Part shown: piece by piece, positions 45,515 through 56,386 of the stretch
Position numbering within the stretch: position 1 is the stretch's first letter
How the letters are laid out: each line of letters opens with the position of its first letter
Source of the DNA: Cephalotrichum gorgonifer
Taxonomy: Eukaryota; Ascomycota; Sordariomycetes; Microascales; Microascaceae
Assembly: GCA_900312665.1 (NCBI GenBank)
Contig: ONZQ02000001.1
Coordinates: forward strand, 3,786,337-3,850,336
DNA: 64,000 nt
Direction of reading: 5' to 3'
Made by a program: the position numbers and the translations under genes
The notes under the pieces: generated by a model
What the model was told of the DNA's origin: nothing
Databases searched by the model: none
What the model saw: only the letters and a program-made list of their open reading frames with translations

Positions 45515-48500
45515 CCCAAGCGTGTTTCCGCCTCCTGTCTCCTCATCTCTTCTTTTCTCATCTATTTGCTTTCTGCCTACATTCTTTTACAACATTACGT
45601 TTTTGGGGTGGCTATGGAGGCCGGATCCCGTTGAGCTTTTTCAGAATTCGGTTTGTTTGAGCGGTTCTTGGGTTATGGGAGGCATTTCGGAGTTAGGGTT
45701 TGGGAAGGACACCGTTTCTCACTTGGCGTTTGTCTTTCTTTTTTTGTTCCTTTTTCTTTTTGCGTTTCGGGTTGTATACATAATTTGCCTGGGTCTGGGC
45801 GGTATTCCTCTCTCTTTACTATGTCTGGGAAATTGGGGGGTTGCATTCGGGCGTTGCATTCGGTCGGTTGGGGTGGGCTTGATGAGTTCTATGAATATAC
45901 TCACGCATCGTTCTCCAAGACAAACTACCTCATCCTTTTTTCTCTATCTCTGACTATGTCTCCCCCTCCGACGTCTAAAAACTCTGGGTCGTATGACGTT
46001 GCTGAGGATGCTCGTGATCTGGACTCATGGATAACAGGTTATTCTGCGGAGACCGTTGGCCATCTTCTTGCCATGAGTGGGTGAGTGGGCTAGGAAACAA
46101 GAGTGTGATGAACATGGCATCGAACGGCTAGCGCGGATAACTGGTCCTGCACGTACCCCCCTACCGAGTCCAAGGATCGCCGGTGGAATTTCCGGAATGG
46201 GAGGGGAGGGCGTGCCTGCACGGATGGAATCGCTCGTTGACCCCCCCCCCCCCACCGAGGAGGAACGGACACTGAGGACTCTATCCCGTTGTAGGATCGA
46301 AGGAGGATCTCTCTTCCCGCTTCACTAAACGTGGTAGCAGCGCTCGGTACGAATGTTGCCCACGATTGTTACCCATGTTACCATCGCATTCCGAGCGAAA
46401 TGATGATTTACCCCTGACTCTGGTGGTTCCTACATGGGATAAATAACTTGGGCGGCACGATGTCGCATTCGGACGAGTAATCCTCCCCTAGAGAGTCATT
46501 CCCTGCCTTCGCAATCTTCCCATATGCAGCTGGGGATGTTGGTGGAAAAAAAGGTGAGAACTGAGGAGGACCGCAAGGAATTCCAATACAGGTACTAAAG
46601 TAGTAGCAATATGGGTACGAGTAGCTGCTTTAGTTCAGGTATTACTCGTAAAGAGACCCGCCCGAGGGGCCTGGCGCAGATCCTTGATCCTTGGAAGATG
46701 GGAAGGAGGACCCTGTTGCATTGGTGGCCCGTCCCCCCGCTAACCATTAGATCAATGATGCTGGGCCGTCTACCCCACTTTGCCCCTGACCAGCACTGGT
46801 TGAGCTCCCAGGGTCCTACCCAGAGCTGCAGATGTGGAGATTGAAGCCTGCTGTTTTGGGAGCAAGACGACGGATGGGGTGGAGAGCCTGATGAGGCTAC
46901 GTGAAATAAGGGTGTGGTGAGTACTAGCTAGGGCGGGGACAGACTAGCACGACCACTTGAATCTAATTATCGTACTCGTATGACTGAGGTGAGGTGGTTG
47001 GATGGGCCGGACGGACAGGGAAGGAACGGGGGATGTGTTTGCGTTCGTCATAGAATGCAGGAGGGAAGGAGCAGCCGGAGCCGGAGCCGGAGCCCGAACC
47101 CAAACCCAAAACGACTGGACTTTCCTTTTCCCTCGTATTCATACTGCGAGTATTAGACATTGGCGGCTGGGAGAGCCTTGAAAGAAAGAAAAAAAAAATA
47201 GGTCAGGCGCGTGCTGCTGGTCTTACTCGTAGTGCCTCACCAACCAAGGCAGATACCGACTAGTGCGAGCACCTGTGTGGGCGTGAACCAACCCCCTCCA
47301 TGGTTGCTATTGCGTCTTTACTCGTACTCGTACGATAGTATCCGAAAATTTCACACCGCGTTCAGGCGCGAGGTTGAGCACGAGTTCGGAGTTATGCTCC
47401 TTCAGAAACACCGTTCCAGGGCTATCCCAGGAGCACTGCACACTAATCAAGCCCTTCCTCATCTCTTCTAGTAATAGTGTCCTCAGCTCGAAACAGACAA
47501 CCACTTGCATACTTGCATACGAGTATGACAAGGGCAAGATATTGTGGGGTAAACGGCGGGAGCGGTGGGAGAAAATGGAACACGAGAAAGAACAGAGAGA
47601 AGAAAAAGCGCAAACAAAGACAGGGATTCGGTGTCTTATTGGCGGTGGGACTGAAGGGGACGAGCTAGGGAGATCCCCTGATCCTTGGTGTTACAGGTCG
47701 AGATATACCCTTGCGTTACTACGACGGTAGCGGGGACATCCATCCAGTGTGGAGTCGTGCTAAGCATCTGCACTTTACTTCTTTCTTCTTTTCTTCTTTC
47801 TCCTCGTACGAGTTATGATTGCCCACTCTCACCCCATAGGCTAATGCTTGGAGTATACTCGTAAACTAGCAATTAAGCCATCGTCATATCCCCACCTCGT
47901 GCCCCCGTTAGAACGGAACAGTGCGCCGGCTGGCATGCTCCAGAAAAGCGGAAGGCGGCGATCGGAAAAACTTGGCGATGGCGCGATGCAGCCGGCCAGT
48001 CGGCTCCCCGAATACTTGTACGGTTGGCAAGCAAAACAATTAAGTACTAGTAGTATATCACTGGCTGTTTAGCTTGGCTTGCCCTTTGGAGCGCCCTTCG
48101 GGTGCGTGCTTGCTGGCGCGCTGTGGCTTGATGTCGATCGGGATCTCGCAGCTGTGGTGTCACGACTATTCGGCATCGCAGATGTATGTAGAAGTAATAC
48201 ATGTATGAACAGATCTTCATCCACGAGAACTTGTACGGGTAGATGGGTATTACTGGAAAACACCTCACCAATTGGTGCCCAGGTAGGTGGACGAGGTTCG
48301 GGATGATCCAGGCCGTGGGCGTGGGTGTGAATCTGGAGGCAAACAGATCGCCACTAATACATTTCAATTATATACTAGTAGTATATTTTCGTGCTTCTCG
48401 GCGTATTGCTTGTAATGTCACCCACCCTTCATTCGTTCGAGCCCCCAAGATAACATCACACGCGCAGATTGATAGCAAGTACTCGTATTATACAACGCCT

Positions 48501-50215
48501 CGAGTCAGGCGCACTGTGGGAGGTCGTCCCGTCCCAGTACCATGATCCGGCCACGAACGACCCTGCTAATATCTGTACGAGTATATAATCCCCCCCACTC
48601 TATTAATATATCAAGAAGAAGGGCCGGCCTCGCCTCGCAGTGACACCTTGTTCTCGCCTCTCTCGCCTCCGGCCGACAATTCTTCCGTCCGCACCTCCTC
48701 CCAATACAGGCACATGTATCCCAATATATCCGACCCACCTTTAGTCCTTCAAGAATGAGAATGCAACCCACCCCTCTCTTGGCCCTTCTTCACCGCTTCC
48801 GAATGTCTTGTCTTGATCGTCATCATTGTTCACTCCCATTTACATCCCGTCCTTCCCATTTCTTCCGGTTATCCCTGCGACGAGGTGTTTTGTTTCCTCC
48901 CGAGGACCGAAAGGAGGAAGAGAGAAAAAGGGAAGTAAAAAATAAAGGGAAAAAGAAGGCGAGAAAAGAGAGAAAAGAGGAGGACCAAATAGTATGCATT
49001 TCTAAAGATAGCCTCTCTCTCTGCAGCTTGGTGCACGGGCATACCCAGAGATCTCCCCCCAACACACACAGACCATACTTTGGGATCTGGCTGATCTCCT
49101 CTCTCAGCCAACAGGAGGCGAGGTTCCGTTTCCTTGCCAGCCTGCGAGGTTATTCACCCTCAAACCACTAAAGGTCGGCCACTCGTTTACTCCCGTGTTG
49201 AGATGTCTCAGGGAAACAAGAGAAACAATCCTCGTGAGCATACACTGCCTGTCCACGAGTAGATCTGCCTCCTCTTGCGTTGCTATTTCCTCCTCGGCAT
49301 GAACGCCTTATACCCTGAGAGGCCGTTCGTTGCCGGTCGCCACTCTCTCGAAAAAGAAAACCCGAGGAAAAGTCTCAAAGACACGCACAGCTCGTTACAC
49401 TTACCCCGTCTACACCCCCCAGTCTCCGTAGAACCTGAACCCGGCATCACCACACATACCCTCTAGGCCACCCTCTGTAACTTCATCTGACCCAACCATC
49501 GCCTTAGGGTCGGGGGGTAGCTATGACGCTGAATGTCATACATAGGCCGAGGGGACTCCCTGTCCCGGGAACATCCTCATTCTTAACCCACATTCGGGGC
49601 CAGGGTTGGGCGTGGCCCTTCCGCACAACGTCATCTCGGTCGGGTGCCGGGGTCACTTTAGAGGAGTTGCGCGGTCCGTGGGTGCGAGTTTCGGGCACGA
49701 GGCTCGACATACATTCCGAAGGAGCTCAAGCTCTCAAAGTGTGTTCGTCGACACTCTCATCGCCTGTTGTACGTGTAACGGCACAGCAGGGGCTCCAGTC
49801 ACCAGGCCAGACCACACGCCTCTCTTCCTCCTTTGAGGCCCTTTTTTTTTTTTGGGGGGGGGGGGGGGGGGGGNNNNNNNNNNNNNNNNNNNNATGACTT
49901 CGTCCTCACCCCCGTTCCCCTTCTGCCTAGCAAGTAGAGTGTATGCCACCAGGGTCCAGTCACTACTTCGAGAGAGAGATCGTTGTACGACGGTGCCCGG
50001 GCACCACGCCAGGCCGGGTGCCTTTCTCCTTGCTTCCAATCATCTCGAGTAGACACACTTAGAGAACGTTCAAGAGCGCCGTCGTGGGTCCACCACGAAA
50101 TAGATCTTGGTACCCTTCCCCTCATGTAAGCTTGACATGCAACAACACTAGATAAGCTCGTGTAAGTGACGGTGACCGCTGCAAGTGCACACGACACTGA
50201 GAGATCCGATTTGCT
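45515..50215. other. Second gene desert, left part, with gap
   Basis: No supported gene in 4.7 kb. The region contains a T-rich 3' flank (45540-45800), a 13-base C run (46241-46253) and the densest cluster of the TACTYGTA octamer: ten copies from 46616 to 48583. An identical 14-mer TACTAGTAGTATAT occurs at 48045 and 48373. A 12-T/20-G block (49842-49873) leads into the N gap. Confidence 0.5.
49874..49893. other. Assembly gap (20 N)
   Basis: A 20-base run of N directly after 20 G. The true length of the G tract and of the missing sequence is unknown. Confidence 1.
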
Positions 50216-50395
50216 TCCCAGGCGTCGAAGCACAGAGAAGGTGTCCTCAATGAGCACCGGCCCGTTCCCCATTTTCGCGGACTCGCGGCATTTCGCCCGG
50301 GCGACCTCCTCGATCTTCCCCTGGATTTCCTCTAGATCGACTGGCGGGCTATTCACCGTGAGGACGGTCCTTCTTGGAACTCTCAGAGTAAACAT
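50216..50395 (-). pseudogene. ham1: Fragment of an inosine triphosphate pyrophosphatase (HAM1/ITPA) gene
   Basis: The minus frame from 50395 reads a peptide containing VDLEEIQGKIEEVARAKC, then GNGPVLIEDTFSVLRRLG. This is the order and spacing of the HAM1/ITPA core: Asp-Leu-x-Glu-x-Gln-Gly, Glu-Glu-(I/V), Lys-Cys, and Gly-Pro-Val-Leu-(V/I)-Glu-Asp-Thr. Intact enzymes hydrolyse ITP and dITP to keep them out of nucleic acids. Here the N-terminal (T/S)-Gly-Asn-x-x-Lys nucleotide loop is not found upstream. The expected Leu-Pro-Gly-Pro-Tyr-Ile block is missing downstream, where the frame runs into unrelated sequence towards the N gap. I saw no splice sites that would restore either part. It is best read as a decayed or transposed fragment; a gene broken by misassembly near the gap is the alternative. 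Confidence 0.6.
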
Positions 50396-51659
50396 TAGTT
50401 GCTATACACCGCCCGGATGCCATCGCACAAGGAAGGAGTATAGCGCCCCTGACCTCCCATCAGGACCATGGCGAAGAGTGAAATGGGACCCGCGCACAGC
50501 ACCAGGATCGGGCCACCGCTGATGAGGAATATCGGTAGATCAGGATGGAGATAGAGGCTGGAAAGCAGGAAGCCGGAAGCGGCGGTAAGGAGACGGGTGG
50601 TAGTAGCAGGGACAGGTGGGAGCGGAGAGCCTGCGAGGCAGGAGCTGAAACTAAGAAGCTGAGAGGTAGGAAACATTCTGTTAGAAGATGGGATTAAGAC
50701 CTAGGACAGCATGTGAGAGAAAGAAGCCCACATCATGGGGATCGGATAGAATCGAACCGTTCCGAGGGCACAACCCAACCCCCCGCCCCCCCCTTTTTAA
50801 ACGAACACCCATGGTCTCCGTGCCTTTCCCGAGTCACCTGGAGAGTCCTCTCTCTCTACCACGAACCTGCTGCACGGGCGAGACACTTTATTACCAGCAA
50901 CCTGAAAACACAAATTAATGACGTATTAGATTAACGATGTAGTCTAAGTAGCGGGACATACCTCCTCCCAACATTAAAAAAAGGGAAAGGAGAAGGGTAA
51001 AGGAAAAGAGGGAGGGCATCTCCGGTGTAGTCAGGTTGTAGTACATCATAATCCCACATCCAACGCGAACTAAAGGTGACTAAGAGGAGTTAAGACAAAG
51101 TTTGAACAAAAAAACCACGCAAGGGGGAAAAGGACGAGAAGAATCCGTCCAAGTCCTCCTTCCTCAATCAATCGTCCCCCCTTTCCTGCCCCCGTTGAGT
51201 CCTCCCCGGCTCGGTTCTCCTATCCGCAAGCACAACTACCATCGTTGCCCCTGCAGTCGGAAGCCGCCTCCTCCTTTTTTTCTATTTCCATTTCCACAGC
51301 CGCCATGCCGTAAACTGATTGCTCCGGTAAACATAGAAAACGAATCATGAGACCTCGAGACACGATAACTCCGTCCAACCAGCTGCCGGGCCAAAGTGAA
51401 AAGGGTAAATGCATGAGAAAGGTGCCCAATGCCTTCATGGATGTGCCTTGGGCCGTAGATTTGAAGAGAAAAGAGAGAAGAAAGGGGTACCTTGATGAGC
51501 TCAGGAGACCTTGGGTGTGCCTTGTGGGTCGTTGCGCAGCACGGCATGTCTCCGTTAAAGACCGTAGGGGCTAAAACGGACGACATCCCAAGTTAGTCGG
51601 ATGACGTGCTCTCGAGGCGCCCTAAGAAGTCTCAATAGCCCGTGGGTTCGCTAGGCCGC
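50396..51659. other. Intergenic region upstream of the ITPase fragment and downstream of the elongase gene
   Basis: This 1.26 kb stretch has no supported gene. A minus frame at 50395-50676 is hydrophobic but not recognised and could be decayed sequence related to the neighbouring fragment. C-runs near 50780-50795 are present. The right end is the 3' flank of the elongase gene. Confidence 0.45.
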
Positions 51660-52907
51660 TTATAGAGCGCGGCGAGACCGGGTGGAGCCATTGGCCTTCG
51701 CGCCGCTGGTGGTGGCCTTTCCCTTAGAATCGTACGCAGCCTTCATGGCGAGAGGGTCGGGCATGGGGGCCTGGCTCATGCGTCGCACGGCCTTGCGTCC
51801 ACTAGTTGCCTTGCCGTCCTTCCTATAAGTAGCGAGATAGAACGAGATGAACAGGACGAGGTACGAGCTGATAATGGCGATGCCAGAGATGGCGGCGAAC
51901 TCCTCTCCGGCGCATTGTCCCATGTTGGGCAGGTGGGGCAGGTAGGTCGAAGTGAAGTAGGTGTACGAGGCGAAGTAGACGAATCCTGTTTTTTTGCCTC
52001 AAGTTAGCGGAAGGTACCTCGCGGAAGCTATGAGAATGAGGGTGGGCCATACCGAGATCGATGATGAACTGGATGATCTGAAGCCTCGTCACCCACTCCT
52101 TCCACCAGATGCGAATACCACGCGCAGACTGGAAGTAGTACCAGTACATGACAACATGGACGGTCAGGTTAAGGGTGATGGGGACCCAGGACACGGCGGT
52201 CGAGCCGAGGAGCTGAGTGTAGCACAGGACGGCAGTGGCACCATGGTGGTAGCAGTGAAGGAAGGCTGTGATGGCCCCATGTTAGCTATTTGTTCCTAGA
52301 CGTCACAGCGGCGCGAGTTCTTACTCAATGGCTTCTTCTTCAGGAAGAGGAAAACGGTGTCCAGGAGCTCGAGGTACTTGGTCAGGTAGTTCAACTAGAG
52401 ACGCGCCGATGGCCATGTTAGTGAATTTATCCATTGAGGAAAGCTTGCGCAATACCGTGGCATGGCATGGGAAGAGCTACTCACGTAGTAGAGAACGACC
52501 ATGGGCTGGGTCCATCCGCCATCCCGGTTGCAGATGGCGTGGAATACACCGTTGCGTGCGATCTCAGGCACCAGCTGCTCAACGAAGAGAAGGAGCAGCG
52601 CGCCACTGATGGCGGTGAGGTAGAAGTTGTGGATGAGGAAGAAGCTCTTGAGCTTGAAAGGCTCGCGGTTGCGCATCAGCTCGCGGCCTCCCAGGATGAC
52701 CATGTAGTAGAGGATGACGAAGATGCCCGTCTCCTTGAGCGTCGACATGGGAGTGACGCCGGCCTCGAACTTGAAATCATTGGCGGAGTATCCCGTCACG
52801 GCCGCGAATGCCTTATCGAAGATGGGCCATAGCGCAATGCCGAAGGGCCGGTCAAGGGTAGGGGCCGAGACCGAGAATAGAGACTCGCTGACGAGAGGAG
52901 ACGCCAT
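51660..52907 (-). CDS. ELO-family very-long-chain fatty acid elongase
   Basis: Four exons (52907-52485, 52394-52325, 52265-52053, 51985-51660; introns 90, 59 and 67 bp) give 343 residues. The protein is the condensing enzyme (3-ketoacyl-CoA synthase) of the ER elongation cycle. Family marks are LNYLTKYLELLDTVF with KKKPL, the catalytic histidine box HCYHH at residues 168-172 (TFLHCYHHGAT), and LNLTVHVVMYWYYF, plus about seven hydrophobic segments. Sequence style is closest to the yeast Elo2/Elo3 (Fen1/Sur4) group that makes C20-C26 chains for sphingolipids; chain-length class is inference. The C terminus is Lys/Arg- and Ser-rich and faces the cytosol, without a clear KKxx retrieval signal. 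It diverges from cox6 across a 2 kb region. Confidence 0.92.
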
Positions 52908-54874
52908 CGTGATGAATCGGGTTGGTCGTTCGGGTAGAACAATATTAGGTAGTTAAGTTAAGAAGGACGAAAAAAAATGGGATCAGGTCAAAAGGTTGAA
53001 GATATTGTGGAAAGGTGTCCTAGTAGTCGCAATCCCTGCGTTGGCAATCCCTGCGGCAGCCGGGTTTGGTTGTGCAGACTGGATGAGCTGTGTCCCTAGT
53101 GACGGAGGTGAAACCGTCAGAGGAATAAGGAAGTAGTGAAGGAGTGACTAGAAATAGAAGGCGCCCAGGAAAAAAAGAAAGAAAAAAGAGAGGTGGGCAA
53201 GACCAGAAGGAGAAAGGCTGGCGCGCAACAGCCGAGGAGGAAATTATGATGGATGAAGGATGAAGAGGGCTTGCGGAAATCGCGTAGGGCGGGAGTGTTG
53301 AGATTTTAACAATAGGAGAGAACAGACCCACGGAAACGACGGAAGACGCGACTGGGCGCTGGGTGGTGGACTAGCCAGGGACGCATAGCAACCAACCCCT
53401 GGTCGGCCCAGCTTCATTGTGGGTTCGGCAGCCAGTGGTGGTACTCCATGCTCGTACAGAGTTACTCTCATACTAATCCATACTTCACATGACTGTGGGT
53501 CAGGTGTCCGCTTCTGGCACCTCGCTCCTGGGACAAAGCAAAGAGAGGGATTGCTTCTTCCATTGGAGCTCAATAGGACATGTCCATCTACAATCAATAA
53601 TTAGAATACACATTTTAAAGAACCTTCAAACAATGGATGAATATCACACCATGCACCTTCTTGGCCTTGGAAACTCGAAAATCTTGAACGTGTTCTTCTC
53701 TCAATCGTTCCTTTCCACGCACTGATTGGGAAGGTGCAGCTTGGCTGGTACAAACTCTGGAAGGAAATTACATGTGATCTGGCATTTTATTGTATGCTGG
53801 CCAATAGGGCGCTGTTCACTCGCTCGCTCACTCGGCGGAAAATTTAGCGTTACGTGGTATCCTAGGCTCTCTTCCATGTCCTCCCCCTTTTACGCGGGGT
53901 AGTTAGTAGGAGGGAGCTTAGGACAGGGCTTGCACACTGGAGCGCCCAGCTGGCTTGAAGTATAACACAGGTTTAGTGGCGCGAATGACCTCGAGTATTA
54001 CAAACAGATCGAATATTACGGGTACACGCGCCAAAAGCCGAGGAGATAATACATGGCTTGGCGGGCGGACGGACAGGCCCAAGTGCGTAAGACCCGAACG
54101 TCATCCGCCTCTCTTAATTCCAAAATGAGCCGCGGCTTCCGAGGTGGGGATACAGCATATATCGACAAGTATACTTGTACGAGTGGAAGCCCTCATTTCC
54201 GAGGCATGATAGCGCGGCTTGGAGCCTTCACCGACCAGATATCGACGATTCTGCGGGGCCGAGAAAGCTACCAGTTTGGGGGGCAGATGCCGGTGACTGT
54301 GGAGATGGGAAATGCCGACCATAATAAAAGGGGCTTGAGAGGAGGTTCGGGGGCTCTGTGGCGTCGAGTGTCTGTCTCACTTTTAAATACAGGTAGTGCC
54401 CTCTTGAGAACTGGGCGTACTTGGGCTTGGCCTCGAATCCTGAGAACCATTCCTTCATGGGTTAGTCTGGGGTAAATATCAGCGATGGGCGATGTCGTGG
54501 CTGACTACTCGTAGGTTCAAAACGCCTCGCACCTGTCACGATGCTCCCTAGAAATTTGGATCGGAATCTCCTTCTTCTAAAGTGCGAGAGGGAGACAAAA
54601 TCTCAATTCGTACTGTGAATGCAAAGGGAGCTTCCGCCTTAGTCATCCGATAGCTGTTGGGTACGTACCAAGTCTGCTGACCAAGGCTCCATCAACATCA
54701 CGCCGCCCATTCGCTGGGGAACTTCGGCCTCAAACCACGGAAAATATCGTCTCCCTTCAAGACTGCCCGGTGCGAACGCCTCTACCACCACCACCTCCCC
54801 CGCAAACAAACATCAATCTCGAAGCCCCCCCCATCGGCCGAATCTTCTTTCCTGTCCGGCACAGCTCATCCGCC
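52908..54874. other. Divergent intergenic region (elongase / cox6)
   Basis: Two kilobases upstream of both genes. It holds octamers at 54172-54179 (extended as TACTTGTACGAG) and 54506-54513, and a C/A-rich leader at 54760-54860 ahead of cox6. Open frames are not protein-like. No gene or RNA is seen. Confidence 0.5.
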
Positions 54875-55866
54875 ATGTCTCCCTCGACGCTCCTCCGAGT
54901 TGCCGCCCGCGGCGCCTCGTCGACCTTCGTCCGCGCGAACGTCGTGCGCCAGCCTCTGGTTGCCCGAGCCAGGGTGCCCGCCATCGTGGCCAACAGCTTC
55001 AGCACCTCCGCGAGGCGATGCGTCCACGAGGAGGAGACGTTCGAGGAGTTCACTTCCCGGTGAGTCCACACCCAATTCGCATTGAGGCTTTTTGATCAGG
55101 CGTGAGGGAGAGGGAAAGGAGGAAGTGGTGTCATCCAATTGCCTGCCACACAAACCAATCACAACCTACGGAAATGCCCCCCCGACTGAACATCTTAACG
55201 CCCACGTTGTCCCTAAGCCAGATCCCAGCGAACGAAGCTCTACTGGAAACCCTCATGGACCCAATTGCTAACAATTTTTTCCCGCGATTAGCTTCGAGAA
55301 GGAATTCGAGCAGGTCCAGGACGTCTTCGAGCTTCAGGTACGAATTCATTTCCCCCCTCCGCCCGGAGAGTCGGAAAGCCCCGGCAACCCACCTCCTAGC
55401 ACACCCCCCTGTCCTAAAGTGGCCTGACATTTTTCTTTTTTTGCACCGCTAACTCGTCGCGAACAACAGCGTAACCTCAACAACGCTTTCGCCTACGATC
55501 TCGTCCCCGCTCCCTCGGTGATCGTTGCGGCGTTAAATGCCGCGAGGCGAGTCAACGACTTCGCTACCGCCGTTCGCGTCTTCGAAGGTACGAAAGCTTC
55601 AAATATCGCAATAATCATGCCTCTACTATCGTCGAGCCTCCCCTTTCCCATTTTCTGTTAAGCTCCAGCATTTACAACAACCTACACATCGCTACCTAAA
55701 TCTGCCACCCAAAAGGATCGCATGCTAACTATCGCCTCACCTTATAGCTATCAAGGCGAAGGTCGAGACTCCCGCTCAGTACCAGCAGTACCTCGATGAG
55801 CTTGCGCCCCTCCGCGAGGAATTCGGCATCCACACCAAGGAGGAGCTCTTCCCCGAGGAGAAGTAA
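54875..55866 (+). CDS. cox6: Cytochrome c oxidase subunit 6 (COX5A family), mitochondrial
   Basis: Four exons (54875-55059, 55292-55337, 55470-55587, 55748-55866; introns 232, 132 and 160 bp, long for this window) give 155 residues. The N-terminal about 48 residues are a mitochondrial presequence (Arg/Ala/Ser-rich, no acids, ending near NSFSTSARRCVHEEE). The mature part matches yeast Cox6/mammalian COX5A: EEFTSRFEKEFEQVQDVFELQ, then RNLNNAFAYDLVPAPSVI, ALNAARRVNDFATAVRVFEA, and the ending YLDELAPLREEFGIHTKEEL. This nuclear-encoded subunit of complex IV sits on the matrix side of the inner membrane. The second exon is only 46 bp but all junction phases agree. Three introns early in a small, highly expressed gene are common in this family. 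Confidence 0.95.
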
Positions 55867-56386
55867 ATTAGAATAGGGGAAACGAGAGCGAATGTGGGAG
55901 GGGACCGGGAACCAGGAGGGGGAATGCAAAGAGCCCCGTGGGACATCTAGACTAGGGGCTCTTCCCCGCCGATGGAGGTCTGCTGCCGTGCGACCTCAAG
56001 ACGTCGGAAACTTTTTGTACAATTTTGTTGAAGGATTTGAGCAGGGGATAACGATAGAACGGAGGGTTGTATCTACTCAGAAACATTTTCTTCCACCTCA
56101 CTTTTTCATGTGTGTTGTGAGCTTTTGTGTTTGGCGGATAACATGACCAACAGCCTACGGATTGCAGAGATTCTTGTGCATCACAAGAAAGGTAAGGGGG
56201 GTGGTATGATATTTGCATTAATACACTTGGCCCATATCCTCTCGGCCTCTAATGACATAGCCGCTTGCACCAACGTCTCAACTTCACCCTGTTGCTTCAC
56301 GTGAAGCTGTTTCCTCCAGCCCAACGCCAGAGGCAGCACAGCAGCACGAACGTGGGTGCGGCCACAAGGCCTCACCCACTCAGTGC
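55867..56386. other. Convergent intergenic region (cox6 / chromodomain gene)
   Basis: About 520 bases of 3' flank shared by converging genes, T-rich around 56030-56150. No feature is recognised. Confidence 0.5.

Noticed and set aside
50395..50676. Hydrophobic minus frame next to the ITPase fragment, considered as the missing N terminus
   Set aside because: A segment IFLISGG is only faintly like the family start, the nucleotide-loop Asn and Lys are absent, and no intron connects it in phase.
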